Position numbers and translations under genes: made by a program | Source of the DNA: Promicromonospora sukumoe 327MFSha3.1 | GTDB lineage: Bacteria; Actinomycetota; Actinomycetes; Actinomycetales; Cellulomonadaceae | DNA: 64,000 nt | Assembly (NCBI RefSeq): GCF_000385135.1 | Contig: NZ_ARQM01000010.1 | Location: 1,364,001-1,428,000 of the forward strand | Direction of reading: 5' to 3' | Notes under the pieces: model-generated | What the model was told of the DNA's origin: nothing | Databases searched by the model: none | What the model saw: the letters and a program-made list of their open reading frames with translations, nothing else | In this document: positions 8,945 through 18,474 of the stretch, piece by piece | Position numbering within the stretch: the stretch's first letter is position 1 | How the letters are laid out: each line of letters opens with the position of its first letter

Positions 8945-9979
8945 GTGCTTCCGGCCAGTATCCCCAGCCCTGACCCGGTGTGGTCCCAGTTCAGCCTGGG
9001 CCCCCTCACCATCCACACCTACGCCCTGTGTCTGCTGGCGGGCATCGTCGCCGCCGCGTGGATCACGGACCGGCGGCTCCGCGCGCGCGGAGCCGCCCCC
9101 GGGATCGCGATCGACATCGCGATGTGGGCGGTGCCGATCGGCATCGTCGGCGCCCGGATCTACCACGTGCTCACGCACCTCGGTGACTTCACCGGCCCCG
9201 GTGTGGACCCCTGGGCCTGGGTGCGGATCTGGGAGGGCGGCAACGCCCTGTTCGGCTCGCTGCTCGGCGGCGCGCTCGGCGTCTGGATCGGGTGCCGCAT
9301 CTCCGGCCTGCGCTTCTGGTCGTTCGCCGACGCGCTCGCGCCCGGCCTGCTGGTGGCCCAGGCGATCGGCCGCCTCGGCAACTACGTGAACCAGGAGCTG
9401 TTCGGCCTGCCGACCACGCTGCCGTGGGGCCTGGAGATCCGCTCCGACGCACCGATGTTCCCCGCCGGCACGCCCGAGGGCACCCTGTTCCACCCGCTGT
9501 TCCTGTACGAGATGATCTGGAACCTCATCGGCGTGGCGGTGCTGCTGCTCATCGAGCGTCGCGTGGTACGCCGCAACGACGCCCTCCTGGCCGACGGCGG
9601 CACCCCCGGGCCCGGCCTGCGCTGGGGCCGCATGTTCGGCCTCTACCTCATCTGGTACGGCCTGGGCCGCAGCTGGCTCGAGTCCATCCGGATCGACCCG
9701 ACGAGCGACGCGCCGCTGGGCATCCCCGCGAACATCTGGACGTCGGGCATCGCGATCCTGCTGGGCATCGGCATCCTCGTGGTGCAGGGACGGCGGCACC
9801 CGGAGCCGGAGCCGTCGGTCTACATGCCGGGCCGCGAGCCGGAGGACGAGGACGCCGAGGCCGGTGGTGCGGGCGACTCGGGCGCCGAGGCCAAGAAGCG
9901 GGCGGGCTCGGACCAGGACGCGGACGTGGACGCCGCGGACGCCGACGCGAGCCCCGTGGACCCGGCGGGGAGCAAGTAA
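8945..9979 (+). CDS. lgt: Prolipoprotein diacylglyceryl transferase
   Basis: Lgt transfers diacylglycerol from phosphatidylglycerol to the lipobox cysteine of prelipoproteins at the outer face of the membrane. This window encodes several such lipoproteins. The 344-residue protein has about seven membrane segments. Family motifs include GARIYHVLTH, GGNALFGSLLGG, and the signature GRLGNYVNQELFGLPT followed by PWGLEI. A highly acidic cytoplasmic tail of about 60 residues (Asp/Glu/Ala-rich) follows the last helix; similar tails occur in other actinobacterial Lgt proteins and their role is unclear. The GTG at 8945 follows a -10 element at leaderless spacing. Confidence 0.93.
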   Translation: MLPASIPSPDPVWSQFSLGPLTIHTYALCLLAGIVAAAWITDRRLRARGAAPGIAIDIAMWAVPIGIVGARIYHVLTHLGDFTGPGVDPWAWVRIWEGGNALFGSLLGGALGVWIGCRISGLRFWSFADALAPGLLVAQAIGRLGNYVNQELFGLPTTLPWGLEIRSDAPMFPAGTPEGTLFHPLFLYEMIWNLIGVAVLLLIERRVVRRNDALLADGGTPGPGLRWGRMFGLYLIWYGLGRSWLESIRIDPTSDAPLGIPANIWTSGIAILLGIGILVVQGRRHPEPEPSVYMPGREPEDEDAEAGGAGDSGAEAKKRAGSDQDADVDAADADASPVDPAGSK

Positions 9980-10070
9980 CCCTGGTCGTGCTGGACCCTG
10001 TGTCGCGAGCGGTCCGGGCGGTCAGCCCTTGCCCGCCGCGAGGCGCGGTCTGCGGCGCGGGGCAAAGCCC

Positions 10071-10133
10071 ACTCAGCGGGGAGGGTAACGGAGAAGTAGC
10101 ACTGCTAACTCTTCGTCACCCTCCCCGCTGAGT
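10071..10133. repeat. 63-base near-perfect palindrome between lgt and the MFS gene
   Basis: Arms 10071-10101 and 10103-10133 are reverse complements over 31 bases with four mismatches, around a single loop base. The outer 16 bases (ACTCAGCGGGGAGGGT) pair perfectly. The flanking 294-base gap between lgt and the MFS gene has no other recognisable content. It could terminate lgt or be a REP/MITE-like repeat. There is no T-run after it. Confidence 0.7.
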
Positions 10134-10273
10134 TGTGCTTGCCGGGGCGGACTGCGCTCAACACGCGGGGCTCGGCTGCGCACCGCAGGGGCCAGCTCCC
10201 GCAGGCGCCCCTGTGCGCACCCTCACAGCCGCGCAGGTTGTTCGCCCGGGCATCTGATGCGGAGGATGAGGTC

Positions 10274-11530
10274 ATGCCACCAACGCTCCCCGGGGACACT
10301 CCTGCCGCCGACCGGCTCCCCGTGGGACCGCGCACCTGGTGGCCCGTCGCGGCCGTCCTGCTGGCCGTCGCGTGGGGCGGCAACGAGTTCACACCGCTGC
10401 TGGTGATGTACCGCGAGCAGGGGCACATCGGCGACGTCATGGTCGACGCGCTCCTGGCGGCCTACGTGTTCGGCATCGTCCCGGCGCTCCTGCTGGGCGG
10501 GCCGCTGTCCGACCGGCACGGCCGCCGTCCGCTGCTGCTGCCCGCCGCGCCGATCGGTGCCCTGGGCTCCCTGGTGCTGGCCCTGGACCCGACGAGCCCG
10601 CTCGTGCTCGCGATCGGCCGGGTGCTGTGCGGCGTCGCGCTCGGGCTGGCGATGGCGGTGGGCAGCACCTGGATCACCGAGCTCAGCGCCCGCACCGGGA
10701 ACCGCGCGGCGGGGCCCCGGCGCGGCTCCCTGTCGCTGACCACGGGGTTCCTGGCCGGCGCGGGTGCCGCCGCGATGCTCGCCCAGTTCGGCCCCTGGCC
10801 CACGCACCTGGCCTACGTGGTGCACGCGGCGGGCGCCCTGGTCGCGGGCGCCTGGCTGCTGCGCGTGCCCGAGACCAACCCCGGCCGGCAGAAGGCCGAG
10901 CGCGGGCCGCTGCGCCACGACCTGCGGTTCGCCGCCGTCGGGCACCGGAGGTTCCTGCGCGTCGTCGTGCCGCTCGCACCCTGGGTGTTCGGCTGCGGCG
11001 GCTGCGCCTACGCGGTGCTGCCCGCGCTCCTGTCCGAGCACGCCGGCGACATCCCCATCGCGTTCGCCGGGATGCTCACCGTGCTCTCCCTCGGCTGCGG
11101 CATCGCCATGCAGGCCGTGGCCCGGCGGATCGACACTCCGGCGTCGGCCCGCGCGTCGATCGTGGCGCTGAGCATCGTCGCGGCGGGGATGGCGCTCGCG
11201 GCCTGGGCGGCGGCGTCGCCCACGCTGCCGCTCGGCGTGCTCGCCGCCGTGGTGCTGGGCACGGGGTACGGGCTCGGCCTCGTGTCCGGGCTGACCGAGG
11301 TGGCGCGCATCGCCGGGCCGGGCCAGCTCGCGGGCCTGACCGCCGTCTTCTACTCGCTGACGTACCTCGGGTTCTTCGTGCCGATGGCGCTCTCCTGGTT
11401 GCGCGCCACGTGGTCGTACCCGCAGATGTTCGGCTTCGGGGCGGTCGCGGCGCTGCTGTGCCTGGCGGTCGTCGTGTTCTCGTCCCGCACGGCGCTCCCG
11501 CTGGCGGGCGGCGGCCGCGGGGGCCGCTAG
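10274..11530 (+). CDS. MFS transporter (multidrug-efflux-like)
   Basis: The 418-residue protein has about twelve hydrophobic segments, the length and shape of a major facilitator superfamily antiporter. The loop between helices 2 and 3 carries motif A as GGPLSDRHGRRPLLL, and helix 5 has a motif-C-like Gly-rich stretch (TTGFLAGAGAAAML). These point to drug/H+ antiport, but the substrate cannot be read from sequence. The open frame extends 47 codons upstream into the palindrome. The ATG at 10274 is preferred because GGAGG at 10261-10265 lies eight bases upstream and because the helix pattern starts shortly after. No regulator is adjacent. Confidence 0.82.
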   Translation: MPPTLPGDTPAADRLPVGPRTWWPVAAVLLAVAWGGNEFTPLLVMYREQGHIGDVMVDALLAAYVFGIVPALLLGGPLSDRHGRRPLLLPAAPIGALGSLVLALDPTSPLVLAIGRVLCGVALGLAMAVGSTWITELSARTGNRAAGPRRGSLSLTTGFLAGAGAAAMLAQFGPWPTHLAYVVHAAGALVAGAWLLRVPETNPGRQKAERGPLRHDLRFAAVGHRRFLRVVVPLAPWVFGCGGCAYAVLPALLSEHAGDIPIAFAGMLTVLSLGCGIAMQAVARRIDTPASARASIVALSIVAAGMALAAWAAASPTLPLGVLAAVVLGTGYGLGLVSGLTEVARIAGPGQLAGLTAVFYSLTYLGFFVPMALSWLRATWSYPQMFGFGAVAALLCLAVVVFSSRTALPLAGGGRGGR

Positions 11531-11584
11531 CCCGGGCTGAGGGTGCCCAGGTAGCGCAGCGTGCCCCTGGTCCCGCTGCAGAAA

Positions 11585-11652
11585 TGACATCGGTCGGTTG
11601 CCTTGAGACCGGTCGGTTGTCTGACCGGTCTCAAGGCAACCGACCGAAGTCA
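11585..11652. repeat. Long palindrome, copy 1 (downstream of the membrane-protein gene)
   Basis: Arms 11585-11614 and 11623-11652 (30 bases each) are reverse complements with one mismatch, around an 8-base loop. The core CGGTCGGTTGCCTTGAGACC is shared with the element at 12453-12520. It lies between the convergent MFS gene and the gene ending at 11712, where it could work as a bidirectional terminator. Confidence 0.8.
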
Positions 11653-11711
11653 GATTTCCTGCGCCAGCCAGCCAGCCAGCCCACCAGCCAGGCCAGGTCG
11701 GGCCGAGCGGG

Positions 11712-12413
11712 TCAGGGGAGCACGAGCTCGTAGGTGCCCCCGTTGTCGCAGTACGACCGGTCGACGGTGAAGCTCAGCACGTCCCGCCCCTGCGTGTCGC
11801 TCGTCAGGGTGTAGTCGCCGTCGGCGAACGGGGTCGTCCCCGGGGAGCCGGTCAGTCGTTCGCAGTCCGGTCCGAGGTCGAACGAGTCCGTGATCTCCGC
11901 GTAGCGGACCGGGCCGCCCTGATAGACGTGCCAGTAGACGTCGCCGAAGCCGGTGGCCTCCTCGACGAGGATCTGCTCGCCGCCGGGGCGGTCGAGCTCG
12001 TCGAGCACGAAGTAGTCCGTGCTCGACGAGATGAGGGCGAACAGGCCGTTCAGCAGCACGCCGCCGCACGCTGCCAGGACTGCCGCGCCCAGGACGATCG
12101 CCGCGAGTGTGGCAGTGAGCCACTCGTACCCGACGACGAAGAACCAGAACCCGGCCACGCCCAGCACCGCGCCGCAGAGACAGGCGAACGCCCAGAGGAG
12201 GTGGCCGACCACGCCGCCGTCGAGCCCGGCGAGGAGCACGAGGTCGCTCTCCTCGGCCGCGCGCTGGACGCCGAACGCGCCGAGCGAGGCGACGCCGCCG
12301 AGCAGCGCGGCCGTCCCGGCGACCCACGCGGCCCGTCGCCGTCCGCGGGGCGCACGCGCCCGCTCGCCCTGCTCCGGCTCGCGCTGCTCCTGCTGCTCGT
12401 CCTGCGTGGTCAC
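11712..12413 (-). CDS. Membrane protein of unknown function with an extracytoplasmic domain
   Basis: I do not recognise the family. The 233-residue product has a charged N-terminal stretch (Glu/Gln/Arg-rich, about 25 residues), then roughly four hydrophobic segments (AAWVAGTAALLGGVASLGAF; HLLWAFACLCGAVLGVAGFW; ATLAAIVLGAAVLAACGGVL and a continuing one), then about 100 soluble residues with a Cys pair (near PDCER and SYCDN) that probably face outside. The GTG at 12413 is used because the frame upstream runs into the palindrome at 12453-12520. A TACT-containing -10-like sequence lies a few bases before it, so it may be leaderless. The gene is bracketed on both sides by copies of the same palindrome. 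Confidence 0.65.
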   Translation of the reverse strand: MTTQDEQQEQREPEQGERARAPRGRRRAAWVAGTAALLGGVASLGAFGVQRAAEESDLVLLAGLDGGVVGHLLWAFACLCGAVLGVAGFWFFVVGYEWLTATLAAIVLGAAVLAACGGVLLNGLFALISSSTDYFVLDELDRPGGEQILVEEATGFGDVYWHVYQGGPVRYAEITDSFDLGPDCERLTGSPGTTPFADGDYTLTSDTQGRDVLSFTVDRSYCDNGGTYELVLP

Positions 12414-12452
12414 GCGCGGTAGTACAGCACAGCCTGCGTGCGGGGCCGGTGA

Positions 12453-12520
12453 TGACTTCGGTCGGTTGCCTTGAGACCGGTCAGTCAACTGACCGGTCTC
12501 AAGACAACCGACCGAAGTCA
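12453..12520. repeat. Long palindrome, copy 2 (upstream of the membrane-protein gene)
   Basis: Arms 12453-12485 and 12488-12520 (33 bases each) are reverse complements with one mismatch, around a 2-base loop. Over about 30 bases the arms match copy 1 at 11585-11652 almost exactly. It sits between the stop of the lipoprotein gene and the start of the membrane-protein gene, both on the minus strand. Confidence 0.8.
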
Positions 12521-12567
12521 GTTCGCCTGCGCGAGACAGTTAGCCAGCTGCCCGAGCCAGCGAACCA

Positions 12568-13248
12568 CTAGCTCGCCGGCTGGAGGGCCTGGACCTGGAG
12601 CAGCGAGTCGTCGATGTCGGCGCACGCCGTCAGCTCGAGCTGGTCGTTCTGCACGAACAGCGAGCGCTTCTCGCCGGGCGGGTAGACCCGCAGGCCGTCC
12701 GCGGGCGTCTCGCCGCACTCGTCGCCGTAGTTCGCGGCCTGGGCGACGCGCACGAGGGCCTGCGCGGACGCGCCGGGCTCCAGCGTCACCGTCTCGTGCG
12801 GGCTCGACCGGTCGAACTCCGCCGCGGCCCCGATCTGCTCGCCGTCACCGTCCCCGACGAACGACACTCCCGGCCAGCCCTGCAGCGTGCAGGTCTCGGG
12901 CGCCTCGTTCTTCAGCACGATCCACACCCCGTAGTGCCCGGCGCCCGCGCCGCCTTCGTCCGGCACCAGGCTGCCCGCGAGCTCGGGTGACTCGCACCGT
13001 CCGGAGGCCGATCCCGCCTCGCCCGAGTCGTGGGTAGCCGTCTCGGACGGCTCCGAGGACTCCTCCGTGGGCGACCCCGTCGCGCTTGAGTCCGGGCTGG
13101 CGGACGTCGTCGTGGTCGCCGACGGCGTGGCGGACGCGCTCTCGTCGCCCCCGGAGCCGGCGGCGTCCGCCGAGCATCCCGCCGTCAGCAGCAGCGCCGC
13201 GACCCCCGCGGCACCGCACATGGTCATGATCGCTTCTCGCTTGAACAC
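12568..13248 (-). CDS. DUF4232-like secreted lipoprotein
   Basis: The 226-residue product begins with a lipoprotein signal peptide ending in the lipobox LTAGC (Cys25), so it should be anchored by Lgt to the outer membrane leaflet. A Ser/Thr/Glu-rich linker of about 70 residues follows. The C-terminal domain (GRCESPELAG... WIVLKNEAPETCTLQGWPGV) has the Cys spacing and the CxLxGWPGV pattern of DUF4232, a domain of unknown function common in actinobacterial cell-surface proteins. The GTG at 13248 has GGGGAGG five bases upstream. The frame could extend to 13332, but the extension would spoil the signal peptide. Confidence 0.8.
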   Translation of the reverse strand: MFKREAIMTMCGAAGVAALLLTAGCSADAAGSGGDESASATPSATTTTSASPDSSATGSPTEESSEPSETATHDSGEAGSASGRCESPELAGSLVPDEGGAGAGHYGVWIVLKNEAPETCTLQGWPGVSFVGDGDGEQIGAAAEFDRSSPHETVTLEPGASAQALVRVAQAANYGDECGETPADGLRVYPPGEKRSLFVQNDQLELTACADIDDSLLQVQALQPAS

Positions 13249-13450
13249 CTGAGCCTCCCCCTTCGGCTGGGACAACCGGCGGGCCGCGACCACCACTGCG
13301 GCCCTCGCCGATCGTGTCATCACCCCGAGCATCTCGCCGAGTTGCCCCGGTCAACAAATCGACGGCGTGTCGGGACCCGGACGGACCGACGTCGGCCGCC
13401 GATCTCTCCTAACCTGGTGCGCTGTGTCGAGCGAGAGGACAGGACAGACG

Positions 13451-14365
13451 ATGGCGACGAACCCTGTGTACGGCTCCAACTTCCCCGATCCCGCGGTGCT
13501 GGAGGTGGACGGGACCTACTGGGCGTACGCGACCAAGAACCGGGTCGAGGCGATGCCGGTGCTGCGCTCGCCCGACCTCGTGCGCTGGGAGGAGGTGGGC
13601 GACGGCATGCCGCAGCTCGCGGCGTGGGTCGAGCCGGGCCTGAACTGGGCGCCCGAGGTCGCGTTCGTGGACGGGCGGTACGTCGCGTACTACACGGCGC
13701 ACGACCGGGCCACGGACGTGCAGGCCGTCGGAGTGGCCGTCTCGGACACGCCGCACGGCCCGTTCCGGGACGACGCCGAGCGCCCCCTGCTGTGCCAGGA
13801 CCACGAGGGCGGCTCCATCGACGCCTCCCCGTTCACCGACCACGACGGCTCGCGCTGGCTGCTGTGGAAGAACGACGGCAACCACGTGGGCGTGGACACC
13901 TTCATCTACGTGCAGCGGCTGTCCGACGACGGGCTGCGGCTGGAGGGGGAGCCGGAGCGGATCCTCAAGCAGGACCAGGAGTGGGAGGGCACGCTCGTCG
14001 AGGGGCCCTACGTCTGGCCGCACGACGGCAGCTACTACCTGTTCTACTCGGGCAACGCGTTCGACTCCGACCGCTACGGCGTGGGCTACGCCGTCGCCGA
14101 GAAGGCGACCGGCCCCTACGTGAAGCCGCGCGACACCCCGATCATGGTGTCCAACGACGTCGCGGCCGGGCCGGGGCACGGCATGGTCGTCGAGCGCGAC
14201 GGGCGCACCTGGTACGTGCACCACGCCTGGCCGCCCGGCGCCGTCAACGTGCCCGGGCCGGGCCGCCAGATGTGGCTCACCGAGCTGGTCTTCGAACCGT
14301 CGCAGGTCGGCGGCCCGGACGTGCCGAGGTTCCTCGGCCCGCGCACGGAGCTCGACCTGGCCTGA
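13451..14365 (+). CDS. Glycoside hydrolase family 43 protein
   Basis: GH43 enzymes are inverting five-bladed propellers, mostly beta-xylosidases and alpha-L-arabinofuranosidases acting on hemicellulose fragments. In this 304-residue protein the general base Asp13 is in NFPDPAV, the pKa-setting Asp is in SIDASPF and the general acid Glu is in GTLVEGPYVW; WVEPGLNWAPEV and HGMVVERDGRTWYVHHAW are also typical. There is no signal peptide or binding module, so it probably acts on imported oligosaccharides. The ATG at 13451 is conservative. A GTG at 13424 lies eight bases after a TAACCT -10-like hexamer (13410-13415) and would add nine residues as a leaderless start. No sugar transporter is adjacent. 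The gene converges on jetC. Confidence 0.88.
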   Translation: MATNPVYGSNFPDPAVLEVDGTYWAYATKNRVEAMPVLRSPDLVRWEEVGDGMPQLAAWVEPGLNWAPEVAFVDGRYVAYYTAHDRATDVQAVGVAVSDTPHGPFRDDAERPLLCQDHEGGSIDASPFTDHDGSRWLLWKNDGNHVGVDTFIYVQRLSDDGLRLEGEPERILKQDQEWEGTLVEGPYVWPHDGSYYLFYSGNAFDSDRYGVGYAVAEKATGPYVKPRDTPIMVSNDVAAGPGHGMVVERDGRTWYVHHAWPPGAVNVPGPGRQMWLTELVFEPSQVGGPDVPRFLGPRTELDLA

Positions 14366-14410
14366 CCCGGGAGGCCGGCTCAGGCCGGGCCGACCGAGCG
14401 GGGCGCCGGG

Positions 14411-17400
14411 TCACACCGGCGCCCCCTCGGGCGCCCCCACCTCGTCCGGCAGCCCCACCGTGAGCTGCGTGAACGACTTGCCGCTCGTGTCCTTGAGCAC
14501 GATGTACCCCGCGTCGACGTGCGGCTCGATGCCGCTGTGCTTGTCGTTGGGCGCGCCGATGATGAGCTGGAACCCGAGCCCGCGCCAGGCGTTGATCGCG
14601 CGCCCGGTGAAGTGCGCGTCGGCCTTGATCAGGGCCTCGTCGAGGAAGACCGGCGCGTACCGGGGGCGCGCCGACCCGGCGTCGCCGAGCTGGTAGCGCA
14701 GGGCCGCACCGACGATGAACGCGACGAGCTCCTGGGACTCGCCGCCGGACTTCTCACCGATGTGGTCGTACACGGCGACGTGCGCGCCGTCCTTGGTCAG
14801 CTTCTCGGCGCTGATCCGCACGTGGTTGCGCACGTCGATCAGGTCGTGGAACTCCGGTGCGGTGCGGCGCACCCGGTCGACCACCTTGGCCATGCGGGTG
14901 TACGCCCGCTGCCGGTCGGTGTCGCTGACGGCGTTCGCGATCGCCTCGCGCACCGCGCGCAGGTCGCTGCGGAACCGGGCCCGCACCGGCGACGACGTGT
15001 CGCGCAGCTCGATGTGCAGCCTGTGGTGCTCGTCGGAGAAGTCCAGGCCGTCGAGGATCGTGTTCACCGGGTCGATGCGGTCGCGGATCTCGCGCACTGC
15101 CGTCGAGATGTCGCTGTCGAGCTTGGTCAGGTCCGCGCCCGAGAGCCGCAGCAGGCTGTCGCGCCACTCCGACTCCAGCTCGTGCAGCCCGTTCTTCTCC
15201 AGGTCCGTCAGGAACCGCTCGTAGTCGTCGTAGGACGTGTCCGGGTCGACGCCGAGGTTCGGGTTGGGCCACCGCTCCTTGAACGTCTCGAACACCTCGT
15301 GCAGCGCGGAGCGTCCCCGCCCGACGGCGGCCTGCGCCTCACCCTGGTCCTCCCGCACCCGCGCGGTGGCGCGGTCCAGGGCGGCGTCGAAGCGCTCGAC
15401 GGCCTGCGCGGGGGAGTCGTCGGCGCTCTGGTCGTCCGCGAACAGCCCGGCCAGGTACGTGCGGTGCCCGACGGCGACCTGCGTGCCGTCGGCCTCGGCG
15501 TCGTCGAGCGTGCGCTGTGCGGTGTCGACGGCGTCGGCCGTGCGCTCCCAGGACGACTCCAGATCCGCGGCGCGGCTCTTGGCGACGCCGCTCTCCTCGG
15601 TGAGCCGCGTGACGCGGTCCTCCAGCTCACCGAGCTCCTTGCGCAGCCGCCCGATCTCCGGGTTGTCCGAGGTGACCTCGGTGACGATCGCCGTCCAGCG
15701 GCCCAGCTCGGACCGCAGGGACCCGATGTCCACCTGCTCCCACGTGAGGTCGGCGATCTTCTCGTACGCACCACGCGTCTTCTCGAACGAGTCGAGGCCC
15801 GCCGTCGCCTGCTCCAGCACGGCGCTCGCGGCGGCGTGCGCCTGCTCGGCCTCGGCCACCTCCCGCTCCAGCTCCTGCAGGCGCCGCGCGGCGGAGAACC
15901 CGAGGACGTTCCGCACGCCCTGGCCACCGTGGGCGCCGCGGCCGCCGTCGGACGTCTGACCGCTGATCGTGACGGCCTTGCGGTGCAGGGCGAACTGCGC
16001 GGGGGAGTCGATGCAGACATAGCCGAAGCGGTCGGCGAGCTCCTGCTTGAGCCAGCCCGTGAACGGCGTCGGCCGGTGGTCCAGGCGCGCGGGCAGGGTG
16101 CGGTCCACCACGGCGGCCTCGTCACGGCGGCCGGTGGGCACGCCCCGGAACCGGATGCGGCGCGCGGTCGGCACCGAGTTGATGGCCGTGCGGAACGCCT
16201 TGAGGTGCGCCACGTCGATCAGCATCTCGGTGGCGAACCCGCCCAGCGCCAGGTTGAACGCGCCGCGCCACGGCTCGAACTCGGTGCGCACCTCGATCAG
16301 CTCGCCCACGAACGGCAGCTCGTCGGTGGACAGGCCCGCGGCCTCGGCCAGGGCCGCGCGGGCGTGGTGCAGGTCGGTCGGGATGTTGTCCTTGCGGGCG
16401 CCGACGGTGCGCAGCTCGGCCCGCAGCTCCTCCAGCGCGTCCGAGGCGGCCTGCTCGCCCTGGGCCGCCTCCGTGAAGCGCCGCCGGGCGGCGGCCCGTG
16501 CGTCGGCGTCGTTGAGCGCGCGGTGCGCCTGCTCGACGACGGCGTCGAACCCCGCGGCGTCGGACACCTCGCCCCCGACGTCGCTCAGCAGGGCGTCGAA
16601 CCGGGTGCGGGCCGCCGCGACGGGCTCGATGCGGGCCTCCAGGCGGTCCACCTCGTCCTGCGCCTTCTTCAGGCGGTCGCCGCCGGCGGCGCCCAGCAGG
16701 TCCCGTGCCGCGTCGCGTTCCAGCTTGGCCGCCGCGACCCGGACGGTGAGCTCGGTCGCCTCGTCCCGCGCGCGGGCGCGCCGGCGCTGCAGGTCGGTCT
16801 CCGAGGCGCGCAGCAGGTCGAGGCGCCGCCCCGCGAGCCAGAGCGCGGCCGGGGCGGTCTGGTCGGTGAACTGCCCGACGGCCTCGATCATCCGCAGCCG
16901 CTCGACGGCGTCGTCGATCGCGGTGCGGTGGTCGCGGATGGGCCGCAGCGCCCGGACCTGCTGCTGCGCGGTGACCATGCGGTCGCGGGTCGCGGACAGC
17001 TCGTCGAACTGCTGCACGGCGCCGTCGGCCGTCGCGAACGTGGACGGCTCCTCCAGGACCATCGTCTTGTACAGGGCGTCGACCGTGGTGATCTGCTGCC
17101 CGGCCTGGATGCGGCCCAGCAGGCCCACGGCCTTGTGCCCGTCGCCGCCCGCGCCGATGCCGAGCGCGGTGTGCAGCCGGGCCGTGTAGTCGCGGTCGGT
17201 GTCGAAGCAGGTCAGGCCGGTGCGGGTCACGGCGCGCCGGTCGAACCGGTGCCGTGCCGCCTCCTCCAGGCCGGTCAGGTCGAACGGCCCGTCGCACGTG
17301 CCGCGTACCGCGACGACGTTCTCCAGCGTGCGGGCCGACGACGGCACGTACCAGGCGCGCACGGCGGTGAACGTGGCCCCGCCCTGGTCGGCCCAGGTCA

Positions 17401-17785
17401 TGGCGATGGCGGACCAGGTGTCCTCCTTCTCGCCGCGCAGCACGCGCACGCGCGTCTCGCCGTCGACCCGCTTCTCGTCGAGCTTGCCGCGCGCGTAGGA
17501 CAGGATGTTGCGCTGCTCCTTGCCGCGCGGCTTGCCGGTCACGCCGCCGTTGGACGCCCCGTTGAACGGCGTGGTGTGCGGCATGATCAGCGCGATGTAG
17601 GAGTCCATCAGCGTGGACTTGCCCGAGCCCGAGCCGCCGCTGAACAGCGTGGCGCCGGGGGACAGGCGCACCTGGTGGTGCCCGTGGTAGCCGCCCCAGT
17701 TGACCAGCTGCAGGGTCTGCGCCACCCACTGCTGCCCGGTCGACGTGGCCGGGACCAGCCCCCACAGCGTCTCGATCATGCTCAC
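14411..17785 (-). CDS. jetC: JetC: SMC-like ATPase of a Wadjet/MksBEF-type condensin
   Basis: JetC is the SMC (MukB/MksB-like) motor of Wadjet, which extrudes DNA loops and recognises small circular plasmids. The 1124-residue protein has a Walker [10 protein letters not shown] at about residues 50-58, a long central region of predicted coiled coil interrupted by a hinge-like globular segment (around [19 protein letters not shown]), and a C-terminal head with [20 protein letters not shown] (signature) and VFLDEALIK (Walker B). Both ATPase halves are present, so the gene looks intact. The GTG at 17785 overlaps the jetB stop as GTGA; an ATG at 17779 is an alternative. The expected fourth gene, jetD (TOPRIM-like nuclease, DUF3322/DUF2220), is not downstream: the GH43 gene converges 45 bases away. 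Confidence 0.88.
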   Translation of the reverse strand: MSMIETLWGLVPATSTGQQWVAQTLQLVNWGGYHGHHQVRLSPGATLFSGGSGSGKSTLMDSYIALIMPHTTPFNGASNGGVTGKPRGKEQRNILSYARGKLDEKRVDGETRVRVLRGEKEDTWSAIAMTWADQGGATFTAVRAWYVPSSARTLENVVAVRGTCDGPFDLTGLEEAARHRFDRRAVTRTGLTCFDTDRDYTARLHTALGIGAGGDGHKAVGLLGRIQAGQQITTVDALYKTMVLEEPSTFATADGAVQQFDELSATRDRMVTAQQQVRALRPIRDHRTAIDDAVERLRMIEAVGQFTDQTAPAALWLAGRRLDLLRASETDLQRRRARARDEATELTVRVAAAKLERDAARDLLGAAGGDRLKKAQDEVDRLEARIEPVAAARTRFDALLSDVGGEVSDAAGFDAVVEQAHRALNDADARAAARRRFTEAAQGEQAASDALEELRAELRTVGARKDNIPTDLHHARAALAEAAGLSTDELPFVGELIEVRTEFEPWRGAFNLALGGFATEMLIDVAHLKAFRTAINSVPTARRIRFRGVPTGRRDEAAVVDRTLPARLDHRPTPFTGWLKQELADRFGYVCIDSPAQFALHRKAVTISGQTSDGGRGAHGGQGVRNVLGFSAARRLQELEREVAEAEQAHAAASAVLEQATAGLDSFEKTRGAYEKIADLTWEQVDIGSLRSELGRWTAIVTEVTSDNPEIGRLRKELGELEDRVTRLTEESGVAKSRAADLESSWERTADAVDTAQRTLDDAEADGTQVAVGHRTYLAGLFADDQSADDSPAQAVERFDAALDRATARVREDQGEAQAAVGRGRSALHEVFETFKERWPNPNLGVDPDTSYDDYERFLTDLEKNGLHELESEWRDSLLRLSGADLTKLDSDISTAVREIRDRIDPVNTILDGLDFSDEHHRLHIELRDTSSPVRARFRSDLRAVREAIANAVSDTDRQRAYTRMAKVVDRVRRTAPEFHDLIDVRNHVRISAEKLTKDGAHVAVYDHIGEKSGGESQELVAFIVGAALRYQLGDAGSARPRYAPVFLDEALIKADAHFTGRAINAWRGLGFQLIIGAPNDKHSGIEPHVDAGYIVLKDTSGKSFTQLTVGLPDEVGAPEGAPV

Positions 17786-18474
17786 GAACGGGTCTCCTTG
17801 TTCTCGGCGAGCCAGCGCGTGAGCTCGGCGAGCCGGTTGTTGTCGAGCACGACCTCCACCAGGGGCGTGATGCGGTAGCGGCCCGTCGACTCCTCGTCGA
17901 TCAGGCCCTCGGCGGCGAGGCGGCCGACGGCGTCCCGGATCTCGCGCTGCGGGCGGACGAGGTTGTTGTCGTCCAGGTCGAAGAACGTCAGCACACCCTG
18001 CTCGATGTCCTCCAGGTCGATCCGCGCCGACGTCTCGCCCGAGCTCGCCTCGTGCTGGTAGACGGTGCGCAGGTGCACCAGCACCAGCGTCTCGACCCGG
18101 TTGTACGGGTCGTCGCGCAGCAGGATCGGCACGTCCACCTCGCCCGAGCGCACCTGCTGCTTGTAGGCGATCTGCCGGTCGTGGTCCACCACGAGGCGCA
18201 CGAACAGGTCGTGCAGGCGCGACTCGATGACCGACTGGTGCTCCAGCAGGGTGCGCCACTGCGCGCGGTGCTTCTCCGCCGACAGGAACCGCCGCTGCAG
18301 CAGCCGGACCAGGACCCGCCGGACCTCCGGGTCCAGCAGGCCGCGGTCGCCCGCGAACAGCTCGGTCTGGTCGTTCTCCATCGGGGCCGGCTCGATGAAC
18401 CCCGCCTCGTCGGTCCCGACCTCGTCCGTCACCACCTCGTCCGTGCCCACCCCGTCCGTCACCGTCTCACTCAT
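17782..18474 (-). CDS. jetB: JetB: DUF4194 KITE subunit of the Wadjet-type condensin
   Basis: The 230-residue protein matches DUF4194, the MukE/MksE-like KITE subunit that binds the kleisin JetA. It starts with an acidic tail of about 35 residues rich in Asp/Glu/Val, then [19 protein letters not shown] and a winged-helix fold. Typical segments are [31 protein letters not shown] and [20 protein letters not shown]. The ATG at 18474 lies within the end of jetA (8-base overlap), and the stop overlaps the jetC start, so the three are translationally linked. Confidence 0.87.
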   Translation of the reverse strand: MSETVTDGVGTDEVVTDEVGTDEAGFIEPAPMENDQTELFAGDRGLLDPEVRRVLVRLLQRRFLSAEKHRAQWRTLLEHQSVIESRLHDLFVRLVVDHDRQIAYKQQVRSGEVDVPILLRDDPYNRVETLVLVHLRTVYQHEASSGETSARIDLEDIEQGVLTFFDLDDNNLVRPQREIRDAVGRLAAEGLIDEESTGRYRITPLVEVVLDNNRLAELTRWLAENKETRS

